A DNA stretch of 36,544 nt from Parcubacteria group bacterium GW2011_GWD2_42_14 (GTDB lineage Bacteria > Patescibacteriota > Minisyncoccia > Phycocordibacterales > UBA12088). The notes under the pieces are model-generated. The model searched no databases. It had not been told where the DNA came from and saw only the letters and a program-made list of their open reading frames with translations. The DNA lies in contig LCCS01000003.1 in assembly GCA_000998045.1 (NCBI GenBank), positions 1-36,544 on the forward strand. Direction: 5' to 3'. The number at the start of each line of letters is the position of its first letter. Position 1 is the stretch's first letter. A program made the translations under genes and the position numbers. Below, piece after piece: positions 7,327 to 13,804 of this stretch.

Positions 7327-7677
7327 ATGGAGTTTGAAACGTGCAATATACCAAAAGAACGTAACTATGTAGACGAGTTTCTTCAAAGCCTTAATGACCA
7401 TCCCGAAGAGGACAAAACCACGGCTTATAAAATCGTTTGTAAACTCTCTGATTGGGAACAGTTAGATTTCGGTTCACTCTTGAAAGCTGAACATATAAAA
7501 AAAGTGGAGGGTAAACTTTTTGAAGTAAGAGTAAAAATAAAAGGTGATTGTTATCGTTTTTTAGGGATAATAAAGGGTCATACATTTTTACTGTTGCATG
7601 CTATAAAAAAGAAAAGACAAAAATTACCTAGAAAGGATATTGAACTTGCAAAATATAGAAGTAAACTAATTACTTAA
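7327..7677 (+). CDS. higB: HigB-type toxin (RelE superfamily, phage Gp49-like)
   Basis: Predicted ribosome-dependent mRNA interferase of a type II toxin-antitoxin pair. The 116-aa product fits the Gp49-like/HigB family: YVDEFLQSL, a leucine-rich helix, HIKKVEGKLFEVRVK with the family's L-E-R core, CYRFLGIIKGHTFLLLHA, then the basic KKKRQKLPRKDIELA tail. The ATG start at MEFETC is used because the frame upstream runs through the promoter. The toxin comes before the antitoxin, as in higBA. Its stop is 1 nt from the antitoxin ATG. Confidence 0.88.
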   Translation: MEFETCNIPKERNYVDEFLQSLNDHPEEDKTTAYKIVCKLSDWEQLDFGSLLKAEHIKKVEGKLFEVRVKIKGDCYRFLGIIKGHTFLLLHAIKKKRQKLPRKDIELAKYRSKLIT

Positions 7678-7678
7678 A

Positions 7679-8083
7679 ATGAAAATAAAAGACTTAAAAA
7701 ATAATATTGAAAAAAATAACCCGGATCTCAAACTTGCGGTTCAGAGTGATGTTGGTTTTCAGATAGGCAAAAGTATTGAAATAGCGCGCGCTCACAAAAA
7801 AATGACTCAAAAAGAACTTGCGGAAAAAATAGGTACTCAACAACCAAGTATTGCTCGTATTGAGAGCGGTTCACTCTTACCTAGTATTAGTTTTTTAAAA
7901 AAAATAGCTGAGGCGTTTGATACTCAGCTAGTACCCCCAAAATTTGCTTTTATGGAAAATACTAATCAACAAAGTATTACTTACAATAATTTTAAAAGTA
8001 GCATTTCAAAAACTAATGCCGTACTTAGTCCTTTTCAAAAACGGCAAAACTTTCAAGGAGAAATAAAAATTACTCAAGCTTAA
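7679..8083 (+). CDS. higA: HigA-type antitoxin with Xre helix-turn-helix
   Basis: Neutralises HigB and likely represses the operon. Residues about 24-85 form an HTH_3 domain: IGKSIEIARAHKKMTQKELA, then TQQPSIARIESGSLLPSI and IAEAFDTQL. About 45 residues follow the HTH (from VPPKFAF to the end); longer C-terminal tails of this kind occur in antitoxins that depend on a chaperone (TAC systems), but a tail alone is not proof. The palindromic operator at 7276-7293 is the likely binding site. A third gene starts 10 nt downstream. Confidence 0.88.
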   Translation: MKIKDLKNNIEKNNPDLKLAVQSDVGFQIGKSIEIARAHKKMTQKELAEKIGTQQPSIARIESGSLLPSISFLKKIAEAFDTQLVPPKFAFMENTNQQSITYNNFKSSISKTNAVLSPFQKRQNFQGEIKITQA

Positions 8084-8093
8084 GAAAGCAACC

Positions 8094-8570
8094 ATGCCTA
8101 CTAAAAAAACAAAAAAAGAGTTCACCCTTGAATGGTCACTCCTTTGCTCACACTCACTCACCGATGCTGATACGATGAATGCTAGTCTTATCAATCTTAT
8201 TGATCAGATTAACATTAATGCAAACAGAAAAGATAAATCGAAAGAGTTTAATGAGAAGGAGGGTGAGGTGTTCCCTATAAACATGGTTTTGGTAAGCAGA
8301 TTTAGAAAACTCATTGATGAAAACACCATTGTTAGTGTTGATGTTCGATATGATGTTTTAGATCCAAAAATGAAAAAACTCGGCTCATTTGAAAGTTCCT
8401 TTACAATGGAAAAAGGTATAAAAAATTTTCGTGCAGCGAGTCACGTTAATGGATTTAAGATAACCACATCAGGAATGTACGCAATTGTCGTAAATACAAA
8501 AAAATTAAATGATACTAAATACACAAAAGTTGGGTCAGTGCCATTAGATGTAAATTTGAAAGTAACCTAA
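8094..8570 (+). CDS. Third gene of the toxin-antitoxin operon, 158 aa, function unknown
   Basis: Starts 10 nt after the antitoxin stop, so it is probably co-transcribed with higBA. The N-terminus is lysine-rich, followed by EFTLEWSLLCSHSLTDADTM and SLINLIDQININ, then beta-strand-like segments (INMVLVSRFRKL, TIVSVDVRYDVLDPKMKK, KITTSGMYAIVVNTKKL). This resembles small beta-sandwich proteins of the DUF6941 kind. The length is close to SecB-like chaperones (about 155 aa) found in three-gene TAC systems, but I see no clear SecB motif. Function is not assigned. Confidence 0.7.
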   Translation: MPTKKTKKEFTLEWSLLCSHSLTDADTMNASLINLIDQININANRKDKSKEFNEKEGEVFPINMVLVSRFRKLIDENTIVSVDVRYDVLDPKMKKLGSFESSFTMEKGIKNFRAASHVNGFKITTSGMYAIVVNTKKLNDTKYTKVGSVPLDVNLKVT

Positions 8571-8592
8571 CAGTGTCCCAAAGAACAATCTC

Positions 8593-8655
8593 AGCGTGCA
8601 CAAAAACAAACAGGCGTGTGCTACCGCACTCCGCCTGTTTGTTTTTGTGCACGCT
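8593..8655 (-). terminator. tRNA-Val terminator whose stem includes the tRNA acceptor strand
   Basis: A perfect 24-bp stem (8593-8616 with 8632-8655) encloses a 15-nt loop. The outer 8 bp are the last acceptor bases and discriminator of tRNA-Val (8648-8655), so the transcript can pair this strand either in the cloverleaf or in the terminator. The stem is A/U-rich in the middle, and the hairpin also faces the end of the 8094 gene, so it may serve both strands. Confidence 0.8.
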
Positions 8656-8720
8656 AAGGGACTCGAACCCCTGACATCTTCGGTGTAAACGAAGCGCTCT
8701 ACCAACTGAGCTAAGCGTGC
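8648..8720 (-). tRNA. tRNA-Val (UAC anticodon)
   Basis: GCACGCT pairs with AGCGTGC, A73. Anticodon stem CTTCG/CGAAG, loop TTTACAC, anticodon TAC. D-arm TTAGCTCAGTTGGTAGAGC and T-arm GGGGTTCGAGTCCC are canonical. No encoded CCA. Confidence 0.97.
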
Positions 8721-8750
8721 AATATCAACTGGTGGAAATACTACCACAAA

Positions 8751-8783
8751 AGGAGTAAAAAACACTAGTAGCACCATCGGTGC
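8751..8783 (-). terminator. tRNA-Arg(UCU) terminator overlapping the tRNA 3' end
   Basis: On the minus strand the last three tRNA bases (GCA) plus CC form a GCACC/GGTGC stem with loop GAT (8771-8783), followed by a TTTTTT run. As at tRNA-Val, the terminator stem begins inside the tRNA. Confidence 0.6.
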
Positions 8784-8852
8784 CTTCGGGGGGAATCGAA
8801 CCCTCATCCCGGGCTTAGAACACCCTTGCTCTATCCATTGAGCTACGAAGGC
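8781..8852 (-). tRNA. tRNA-Arg (UCU anticodon)
   Basis: GCCTTCG pairs with CGAAGGC, A73. Anticodon TCT within loop GTTCTAA. The anticodon stem AGGGT/GCCCG has one G-U pair and an A-G mismatch at its base. T-arm GGGTTCGATTCCC is normal. No encoded CCA. Confidence 0.93.
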
Positions 8853-8910
8853 ATGTCCAGACACTCACAAAGTAAGTGTGTGGGCAATATTAAAAGTATA
8901 CGCTATTTTA

Positions 8911-8975
8911 AACACCCTTACTCTATCCATTCTTGCCCGCCGTAGCTTTTGCGTAGGTGGGGAGCTACGAAGGCA
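8911..8975 (-). pseudogene. Broken copy of the tRNA-Arg(UCU) 5' half split by a REP hairpin
   Basis: Positions 8911-8931 plus 8962-8975 reproduce the first 35 or so nt of the neighbouring tRNA-Arg with a single change. They are interrupted exactly once by a 30-nt insert (8932-8961), a REP-like hairpin beginning CTTGCCCGCCGTAG. The anticodon loop and 3' half are missing, so it cannot be a functional tRNA. Confidence 0.8.
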
Positions 8976-9049
8976 GAAGACTTCACTTTATCCTTTTTTC
9001 CATTCACGCGCCAGAGTGATGGAAAGTACTATACACGAAAAAAATCTTC

Positions 9050-9472
9050 TTACATCTGAGGTACAGGCGGTTCTTGTGATTCCTGCACACCACCTTCTTC
9101 TTTACTTGTTTCCTCAATTTCACTACTTATTTCAGCAGTTTCAGACATTCCGGTAATTGGTACGTCGGGGACATTACTTCGCATTTCATTAAAAAGTATA
9201 GTCTGATTTCTGAAGTGTTCAACAACCACATCAAGTCGAGCATCGCTCAAGAAAGATTTGGTGCTGGTAGCAGTGTTTTGCTGAATTATTTCCTCGTTTT
9301 TTGAAAAAAACAGAACATAGATGCCAACGCCACAAAGAAGTACTGCAACGCATACCGAAAAAACAATATTGATGAACCAGCTCTTGGTTACCTTATGAGG
9401 CGCACTCTGAATGGACTTTTGGACAAAAAGGTGTGTGATGCGTTCAATAAATTTTTGGTACGATTCTTTCAT
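9050..9472 (-). CDS. Small inner-membrane protein of the pilus operon, function unknown
   Basis: Last gene of the minus-strand pilM-pilN-pilO run, starting 12 nt after the pilO stop. About 30 cytoplasmic residues precede one membrane helix (SWFINIVFSVCVAVLLCGVG, then IYVLFF), followed by an outside domain that becomes acidic and proline-rich at the end (EETSKEEGGVQESQEPPVPQ). The position recalls PilP, but PilP lipoprotein features (lipobox Cys, beta domain) are missing, so I leave it unnamed. 140 aa. Confidence 0.75.
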   Translation of the reverse strand: MKESYQKFIERITHLFVQKSIQSAPHKVTKSWFINIVFSVCVAVLLCGVGIYVLFFSKNEEIIQQNTATSTKSFLSDARLDVVVEHFRNQTILFNEMRSNVPDVPITGMSETAEISSEIEETSKEEGGVQESQEPPVPQM

Positions 9473-9484
9473 ATTAAGTAAATT

Positions 9485-10021
9485 TTACCGAGCACTACAG
9501 AGTAGATCAATCTGACCCTTCCATGTATCCGCACTCCCTTCATCCACGGTAAACGTTGCACTCGCTATGGTTGCTACGTACGGCATATGCTCCAAGAGCG
9601 ACATAAAGTGATACAGTGATTTCCATGATCCCTCTACAAAAAGGACGACTTTCATATTATCACCAACACTCTTGCCCTCATCGGCACTCACTGGATCAAT
9701 AGAGATTGCTTCCACCTCTAACGTGACTCCTGCGTCCTTTCCAAGTGTTTCAACAAGCTCAAGAAACGGGGTGGGATCCTCTTCAGAGATGAAATATGAA
9801 GCGATTTCTTCACGTCCTGCTTTGGTCCTGTTGAGCAAGGCTTCTGTTTCAAGCTTGTGTGCCTCAAGCGTATCAACGACAGACAATTCAGAAGTAATCT
9901 CCGAAAGCTTATCTTGTAAAACAGCTATATGCTTAAACAAAAACACATATCCAGCACAAACCAGTAGAAAGATACTCAATGCGAAAAAAGCTATTTTTTG
10001 TGATTTGGTAATATGCTTCAT
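9485..10021 (-). CDS. pilO: Type IV pilus inner-membrane assembly protein PilO
   Basis: PilO forms the inner-membrane alignment complex with PilN and PilM. The 178-aa product has a short cytoplasmic N-terminus, one membrane helix (IAFFALSIFLLVCAGYVFLF), a periplasmic coiled coil (about residues 30-65), and an alpha/beta ferredoxin-like domain including VVLFVEGSWKSLYHFMSLLE, a typical PilO motif region. Its ATG overlaps the pilN stop by one base (TAATG), so the two are translationally coupled. Confidence 0.85.
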   Translation of the reverse strand: MKHITKSQKIAFFALSIFLLVCAGYVFLFKHIAVLQDKLSEITSELSVVDTLEAHKLETEALLNRTKAGREEIASYFISEEDPTPFLELVETLGKDAGVTLEVEAISIDPVSADEGKSVGDNMKVVLFVEGSWKSLYHFMSLLEHMPYVATIASATFTVDEGSADTWKGQIDLLCSAR

Positions 10022-10563
10022 TATTTTTTTACATCCTCAAGAATGATTGAAAGATTGAAGTCTAAATTTGTGTTTTTGGCGAGGTTGGAGATAGGTACGG
10101 GCGCCTCTTCAAAATACTGATTTGCTTCCAGTGCGCGTGCAAAGGGTACCACTAAGTCCCTCGTTGAGGCTATTCCTTGAAGTGCGAGCACCGAATCATT
10201 ACGCTTGTAGGAAAACCCAGTGATACTTATTCCCGAAGGTCGCTCTTTAAATACCTCATCAAGCAAAGTTGTAAGTTTTTCTTGCGAATACTTTTCCTCA
10301 AGAAAAGTCAACATCAATGAACTTTGCGATACTTCTTGCACTAAAGAGCTATTGTCTTCCACATCTTTCTGATGTAGTTCGTACGTCGCTTCACGGAGAC
10401 GCAGTTCTCCCGCCACCTGCATATATGCAGGCACAAGTGCAACACAACCAACTATCACTGCACCCGCGAGGGTGAATGCTACCACTGTTGCCAGTCGTAC
10501 GTAGTACTCTCGTTCAAGTATCTTTTTTTGTTCTTTTGGAAGTAAATTTTGCAACATATACAT
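10021..10563 (-). CDS. pilN: Type IV pilus inner-membrane assembly protein PilN
   Basis: Partner of PilM and PilO. The product starts with a short cytoplasmic segment (MYMLQNLLPKEQKKILEREY) of the kind that in PilN binds PilM. One membrane helix (VVAFTLAGAVIVGCVALVPA), a coiled coil and a C-terminal small alpha/beta domain (SGISITGFSYKR, VLALQGIASTRDLVVPFARA) follow. 180 aa, typical size. It lies 9 nt after pilM and overlaps pilO. Confidence 0.85.
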   Translation of the reverse strand: MYMLQNLLPKEQKKILEREYYVRLATVVAFTLAGAVIVGCVALVPAYMQVAGELRLREATYELHQKDVEDNSSLVQEVSQSSLMLTFLEEKYSQEKLTTLLDEVFKERPSGISITGFSYKRNDSVLALQGIASTRDLVVPFARALEANQYFEEAPVPISNLAKNTNLDFNLSIILEDVKK

Positions 10564-10572
10564 ACAATGCGA

Positions 10573-11679
10573 TTAGCCACTTCGCATAAGACTTCGCAAT
10601 GCAAGCCCTATAGCAGTCGTGTACTCGAGCGAACTCCCCCGTGGTATAGCTGGTACATACTCTTCAAATGAAAAAACATTCTTCCATACGTTTCCTATCT
10701 CGACAGACACATCGAGTGTGGTCTCAAGATACTCAGCTAGCCCAATGACGTTTGCATTACCTCCGACGAGTACAACTTGAGAAATTTCTTCTTTCGCCGA
10801 CGTCGTTTTGTTCATATGCATTTGCCAGTACATCACATGCTTGCGGATAGATTCGCCAAATTTCTCAACAACAGGAAACAATCCATCAAACACCAATTTG
10901 TCCTCTTCTGTGTCTCGAAAGCCATGTTTCCGTTTGAGATTTTCTGCTTCTTGGAAAGAAACATCAAGACTGCGGGCTATGGCGCGTGTGAAGTAGTCCC
11001 CGCCTATTTCCAGGTTTGCGGTAAACGTGACGACGCCACCCGTGGATATGGAAAGACTCGCATCATTACGCCCGATATCAATAATGAGCATGGGGGCAGT
11101 GTCGCGTACGCCTATGAGCGCCCGCGCGGTAGCCTGCCCTTCTATCTCTATGGAGATAGGGGTATAGCCCGCATCCTCGACAACATTCACATACTGCATC
11201 GCAATATTCGCAGGGTAAACAGACACATTGAGTTCAATGTTTTCATCTTTTTCTTGTATGATTCCATAGTCAAATAGTGCCTCGTCTGCCCCAATAGGTA
11301 CGTTTTCCTTCAGGTGGAATTCCAATTTTTGTTCAATCTCTTCCTTACTCCCTTGTGGAAGGGTCATTTGAAAAAGGTACGCGTGTTCTTCAGGAAGTGC
11401 GAGATGGGCAAACTCCACGTGATTGTCTTCTCTTATCCTGGAGAGTAACTTTACAATGGTTTCAGAATCTTTTATCTCTCCTCGCTCTATCACATCCAGA
11501 GGTAAATCAACCTTACCATATGCTTGTAGCTCCATACTTCCCTTTTTCCTGCTGAGCGCCACATATTTGATAGCATAATCGGATATATCGATACCAACTG
11601 CAGGCATAGTCAAATACTCCGGTGCTGGAAACGCACGTGCGAATGTACCTGAACTTTTATAGATAGAACGTGTACTCAT
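10573..11679 (-). CDS. pilM: Type IV pilus assembly ATPase-fold protein PilM
   Basis: Cytoplasmic actin-fold protein that docks on PilN. Motifs include VGIDISDYAIKYVAL (phosphate 1 region), MLIIDIGRNDASLSISTGGV (phosphate 2), GGDYFTRAIARSL, and VVLVGGNANVIGL (adenosine region). The start at MSTRSIY is preferred; a five-residue longer frame exists. First gene of the pilM-N-O operon. No pilin or PilB/PilC/PilD gene is in the window, so the rest of the machinery must lie elsewhere. Confidence 0.9.
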   Translation of the reverse strand: MSTRSIYKSSGTFARAFPAPEYLTMPAVGIDISDYAIKYVALSRKKGSMELQAYGKVDLPLDVIERGEIKDSETIVKLLSRIREDNHVEFAHLALPEEHAYLFQMTLPQGSKEEIEQKLEFHLKENVPIGADEALFDYGIIQEKDENIELNVSVYPANIAMQYVNVVEDAGYTPISIEIEGQATARALIGVRDTAPMLIIDIGRNDASLSISTGGVVTFTANLEIGGDYFTRAIARSLDVSFQEAENLKRKHGFRDTEEDKLVFDGLFPVVEKFGESIRKHVMYWQMHMNKTTSAKEEISQVVLVGGNANVIGLAEYLETTLDVSVEIGNVWKNVFSFEEYVPAIPRGSSLEYTTAIGLALRSLMRSG

Positions 11680-11746
11680 ATATACCTGTATCAAATTAAG
11701 TATACACGCAACAGGAGGAGGAAACTTCTTCGTAGTTCACAGCGCG

Positions 11747-11876
11747 AAAGCCTGACTGCGCAGGCAGGTTGAAAGTATAAAGTTAAAAAGTTAAAAGCCC
11801 TTTCGCCTTCGGCGAACACACAAGTCCGCGTATGCGGACTTGTGAGCATTCAACTTTAAACTTTTAACATTCAACT
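11747..11876. repeat. Cluster of REP-like hairpins between pilM and the tRNA-binding protein
   Basis: The region contains CTGCGCAGGCAGG, the small hairpin TTCGCCTTCGGCGAA, and a perfect CACAAGTCCGC/GCGGACTTGTG stem with loop GTAT (11819-11844). These are framed by AT-rich inverted segments of the type AAAGTTGAATGTTAAAAG. A related AAAGTTGAATGTTATAAAG segment lies near 1687-1705. No coding capacity is seen. Confidence 0.6.
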
Positions 11877-12296
11877 TTAGTTAAGTTTTGTTCCCAGTGA
11901 AATCTCTCCCTGAGTTGGTTCAAGGATAGAGAAAACACCCTCCTTTGAATGTGCCGCCACAATCATAGCTTCACTTACGAGCCCGCGTATTTTGCGAGGT
12001 TCAAGGTTGGTTACAAAAGGGCATGATATGTTCACGAGTACTTGTGGGTCTTCAAAAAACTCCGCAATGCCGGAAATGACTTGTCGTATATCACGCTCTT
12101 CAAGCGAACCCTCAGAAACTGTGGGTTGTAGCTCAGGAGAGGTTTCTGGGCTAAAACCTTCTGTTTCCGAAGCAGAAGGTTTTAGTCCAAAATCAACTCT
12201 AAGTTTGAGAAGTTTGTCAGTATCTGGCACACGTTCAACAGATATTATCTTCCCTATTTTCATTTCTATTTTTTTGAAATCATCTATAGATACCAT
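11877..12296 (-). CDS. tRNA-binding (EMAP/Trbp111-like) domain protein with an in-frame palindrome insert
   Basis: Stand-alone OB-fold tRNA-binding domain like the C-terminus of bacterial MetG or Trbp111. Family landmarks are IDDFKKIEMKIGKIISVERVPDTDKLLKL at the start, RQVISGIAEFF, then LVNISCPFVTNLEPRKIRGLVSEAM. About 30 residues (from GLKPSASETEGF to SLEE) interrupt the strand that normally runs directly into the RQVISGIA block. That insert is encoded by a 13-bp-arm palindrome (12151-12185). The frame is kept, so the protein is probably functional. 139 aa. Confidence 0.85.
   Translation of the reverse strand: MVSIDDFKKIEMKIGKIISVERVPDTDKLLKLRVDFGLKPSASETEGFSPETSPELQPTVSEGSLEERDIRQVISGIAEFFEDPQVLVNISCPFVTNLEPRKIRGLVSEAMIVAAHSKEGVFSILEPTQGEISLGTKLN
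12149..12188. repeat. Palindromic repeat inside a coding region
   Basis: Perfect 13-bp arms (12151-12163 with 12173-12185) around a 9-nt loop, beginning GGGCTAAAAC. The same GGGCTAAAAC start is seen in two hairpins at 13239 and 13295. It is translated in frame in the tRNA-binding protein. Confidence 0.8.
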
Positions 12297-12347
12297 ACGT
12301 TTTTAAGTTAGTTACAATGCACAATACTTATTGTATAGGAATTATGG

Positions 12348-12523
12348 AGGACCTGCACAAACGGATGCAGTTCTAGGAAAACGAACAAAACGGAGTGAGC
12401 TGTACTCGTCGTACAGTGAACGACATTTTGTGAAGTTTGACAACGAAATGCGACCAATTTTTGTTAGCTGTAGGCATTACAAAAATGAAGTACTCTTTGT
12501 GGTGCGCCGTTTGAGTAGGTCCT
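12348..12523 (+). mobile_element. MITE-like repeat, copy B (176 bp)
   Basis: Ends are AGGACCTGCACAAACGG and the complement AGGACCTACTCAAACGG. The internal first 110 bp are about 90 percent identical by eye to copy E at 31269. The right end abuts the stop codon of ruvX (12524) with no spacer. Confidence 0.75.
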
Positions 12524-12934
12524 TTACAAGCGTTTATCATCTAAATAAGTCTGTAGTATAATAGCCGCCGCTGCCGCATCAACAGGCACCTTGGTGTCTT
12601 TGCGTGTTTTTACTTTTGATTCCAGTGCTCGTCTGGCTTCCGCGGTTGAGTACGCCTCACTTATCTGGTCTACTGGCAAACTAGTGCGTACTTCGAGTGC
12701 TTTACTAAAGATGATGATTCTTCGCATGATAGTGTTTTCTCCCCCGAGAGGATTATCCGACTCACCCACCACAAATCGTTCCACATTTTCCTCTTCTGCC
12801 AACTGTGCCAGAGAATCCATCAGATGTTCATCATTTGGATAGATATCTTTCGCAAACGCAAACAGGTGTGCATCATCAGAAAGCGCTACACCTACTCTTT
12901 TCGCTCCGTAGTCTATGCCGATAATTCTCCCCAT
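12524..12934 (-). CDS. ruvX: Putative Holliday junction resolvase / pre-16S rRNA nuclease YqgF
   Basis: RNase H-fold nuclease acting in rRNA 5' processing and possibly recombination. IIGIDYGAKRVGVALSDD gives the first catalytic Asp, FVVGES the second strand, and the C-terminal VPVDAAAAAIILQTYLDD carries the last acidic residue. The start at MGRIIGIDYG is the family norm; six extra residues are possible upstream. About 136 aa. TATGCT lies 8 nt before this start. Confidence 0.92.
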   Translation of the reverse strand: MGRIIGIDYGAKRVGVALSDDAHLFAFAKDIYPNDEHLMDSLAQLAEEENVERFVVGESDNPLGGENTIMRRIIIFSKALEVRTSLPVDQISEAYSTAEARRALESKVKTRKDTKVPVDAAAAAIILQTYLDDKRL

Positions 12935-12969
12935 GTACATGGAGCATAGCACCTTACAGGTGTGGGTGG

Positions 12970-12975
12970 TAGTAT
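12970..12975 (+). promoter_or_regulatory. -10 box 6 nt upstream of the DUF5652-like gene
   Basis: TAGTAT is followed by six bases and the ATG at 12982, so a leaderless mRNA is predicted. Confidence 0.45.
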
Positions 12976-12981
12976 TATTTT

Positions 12982-13173
12982 ATGGAAACACTTCTTGCAA
13001 TGAACCCCTATACGCTCATGGCGATAATTCTTTGGACGCTCCCGTGGAAAGCGTGGGCGCTCTGGCTTGCTGCACGCCGTGGAGTGCTCGTCATCAGCGC
13101 GCTCGGGATTCTTGAAATTTTTTATATTTTCTTTATCGCAAAACAAAGTGATAAGGTGGTGGTGAAAGAATAA
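12982..13173 (+). CDS. DUF5652-like small membrane protein
   Basis: 63 aa with two hydrophobic helices (YTLMAIILWTLPWKAWALWL and VLVISALGILEIFYIFFIA) separated by a short basic loop, and a charged C-terminus. The PWKAWALW segment is the recognisable part of the DUF5652 family, common in Patescibacteria. Function unknown. It is divergent from ruvX, from which it is separated by fewer than 50 bp. Confidence 0.75.
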   Translation: METLLAMNPYTLMAIILWTLPWKAWALWLAARRGVLVISALGILEIFYIFFIAKQSDKVVVKE

Positions 13174-13189
13174 CTGTCGCCTTTTGGTT

Positions 13190-13218
13190 TTGACTTATGT
13201 ATATGGTATAAGTACTGT
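13190..13218 (+). promoter_or_regulatory. Promoter of tRNA-Ser
   Basis: TTGACT (13190-13195), 17 nt, TACTGT (13213-13218). Transcription would start near 13225, giving an unusually long leader of about 130 nt before the tRNA. Confidence 0.55.
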
Positions 13219-13220
13219 AC

Positions 13221-13350
13221 TTTCACGTATGTGAAAGAGGGCTAAAACAAATGCGATACATTTGTTCGCCCGAACATTTGTAAAATTGGATTTAGGGCTA
13301 AAACATGACGTAAATCATGTTCGCCCGATTATCTTGCTGGGCAAGATAAT
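13221..13350 (+). repeat. Four consecutive hairpins in the tRNA-Ser leader
   Basis: In order: TTTCAC/GTGAAA (13221-13236), two GGGCTAAAAC...GTTCGCCC hairpins (13239-13271 and 13295-13326) with different inner stems, and ATTATCTTGC/GCAAGATAAT (13328-13350). The middle two share ends with the palindrome at 12149. Confidence 0.6.
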
Positions 13351-13354
13351 ACAA

Positions 13355-13439
13355 GGAGGGGTGGCAGAGAGGTCGATCGCGCCTGTCTTGAAAACAGGAG
13401 TCTGTAAAAGGACCGTGGGTTCGAATCCCACCCCCTCCG
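13355..13439 (+). tRNA. tRNA-Ser (UGA anticodon)
   Basis: GGAGGGG pairs with CCCCTCC, discriminator G73 as expected for serine. Anticodon stem CCTGT/ACAGG, loop CTTGAAA, anticodon TGA. A long variable arm is present. No encoded CCA. Confidence 0.95.
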
Positions 13440-13440
13440 C

Positions 13441-13723
13441 AGGAGGCAAACGGGTTATGCTGAACAAGCATAACCCGTTTGGCGCCTATAGGCGCGCGGG
13501 ATTCGAAGGCGACTTGAGCGCGCGAAGCGAAAAAGCTCAAGCGGTAGGCTTTGGAGGAGAGAGATTTTGATGTTTCCGCAGGAACCAAAATCTCTCGGGG
13601 GAAAAGGAATCCCACCCCCACGTCCGCTAAGTATTGGTCCGAGCAAAAGTCAGAGGCTCGAAGGGAACTTTTCGAGTATATCGCTTTGCGATTCGAGAAA
13701 ACGGAATGAGAGGAATCCCACCC
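13441..13723 (+). repeat. tRNA-Ser tail element
   Basis: Begins with GGAGG (complement of the tRNA end) and a 13-bp hairpin (13448-13460 with 13468-13480). A GGCGCC-type hairpin then precedes GGGATTCGAA (13498-13507), the complement of the T-arm. A CTTGAGC/GCTCAAG region and an AGAGATTTTG/CAAAATCTCT hairpin follow. GAATCCCACCCCC (13607-13619) is a 13-nt direct copy of the tRNA 3' strand, and GAATCCCACCC (13713-13723) is a second. Same plan as the tails of tRNA-Leu, -Arg(GCG) and -Lys. Confidence 0.65.
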
Positions 13724-13804
13724 TTTCAACTAAATATGGTTCACTGTTTATTTTGTGAAGTAAATTTCGCTGCACCAACTACCTTTTTATGATAGGCTGC
13801 GATT

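Noticed and set aside
10777-11277. 166-aa plus-strand frame opposite pilM
   Set aside because: It lies antisense to a clear pilM gene and shows no protein features of its own.
13262-13729. Open frames on both strands across tRNA-Ser and its tail
   Set aside because: They span a certain tRNA gene and repeat hairpins, so they are chance frames.
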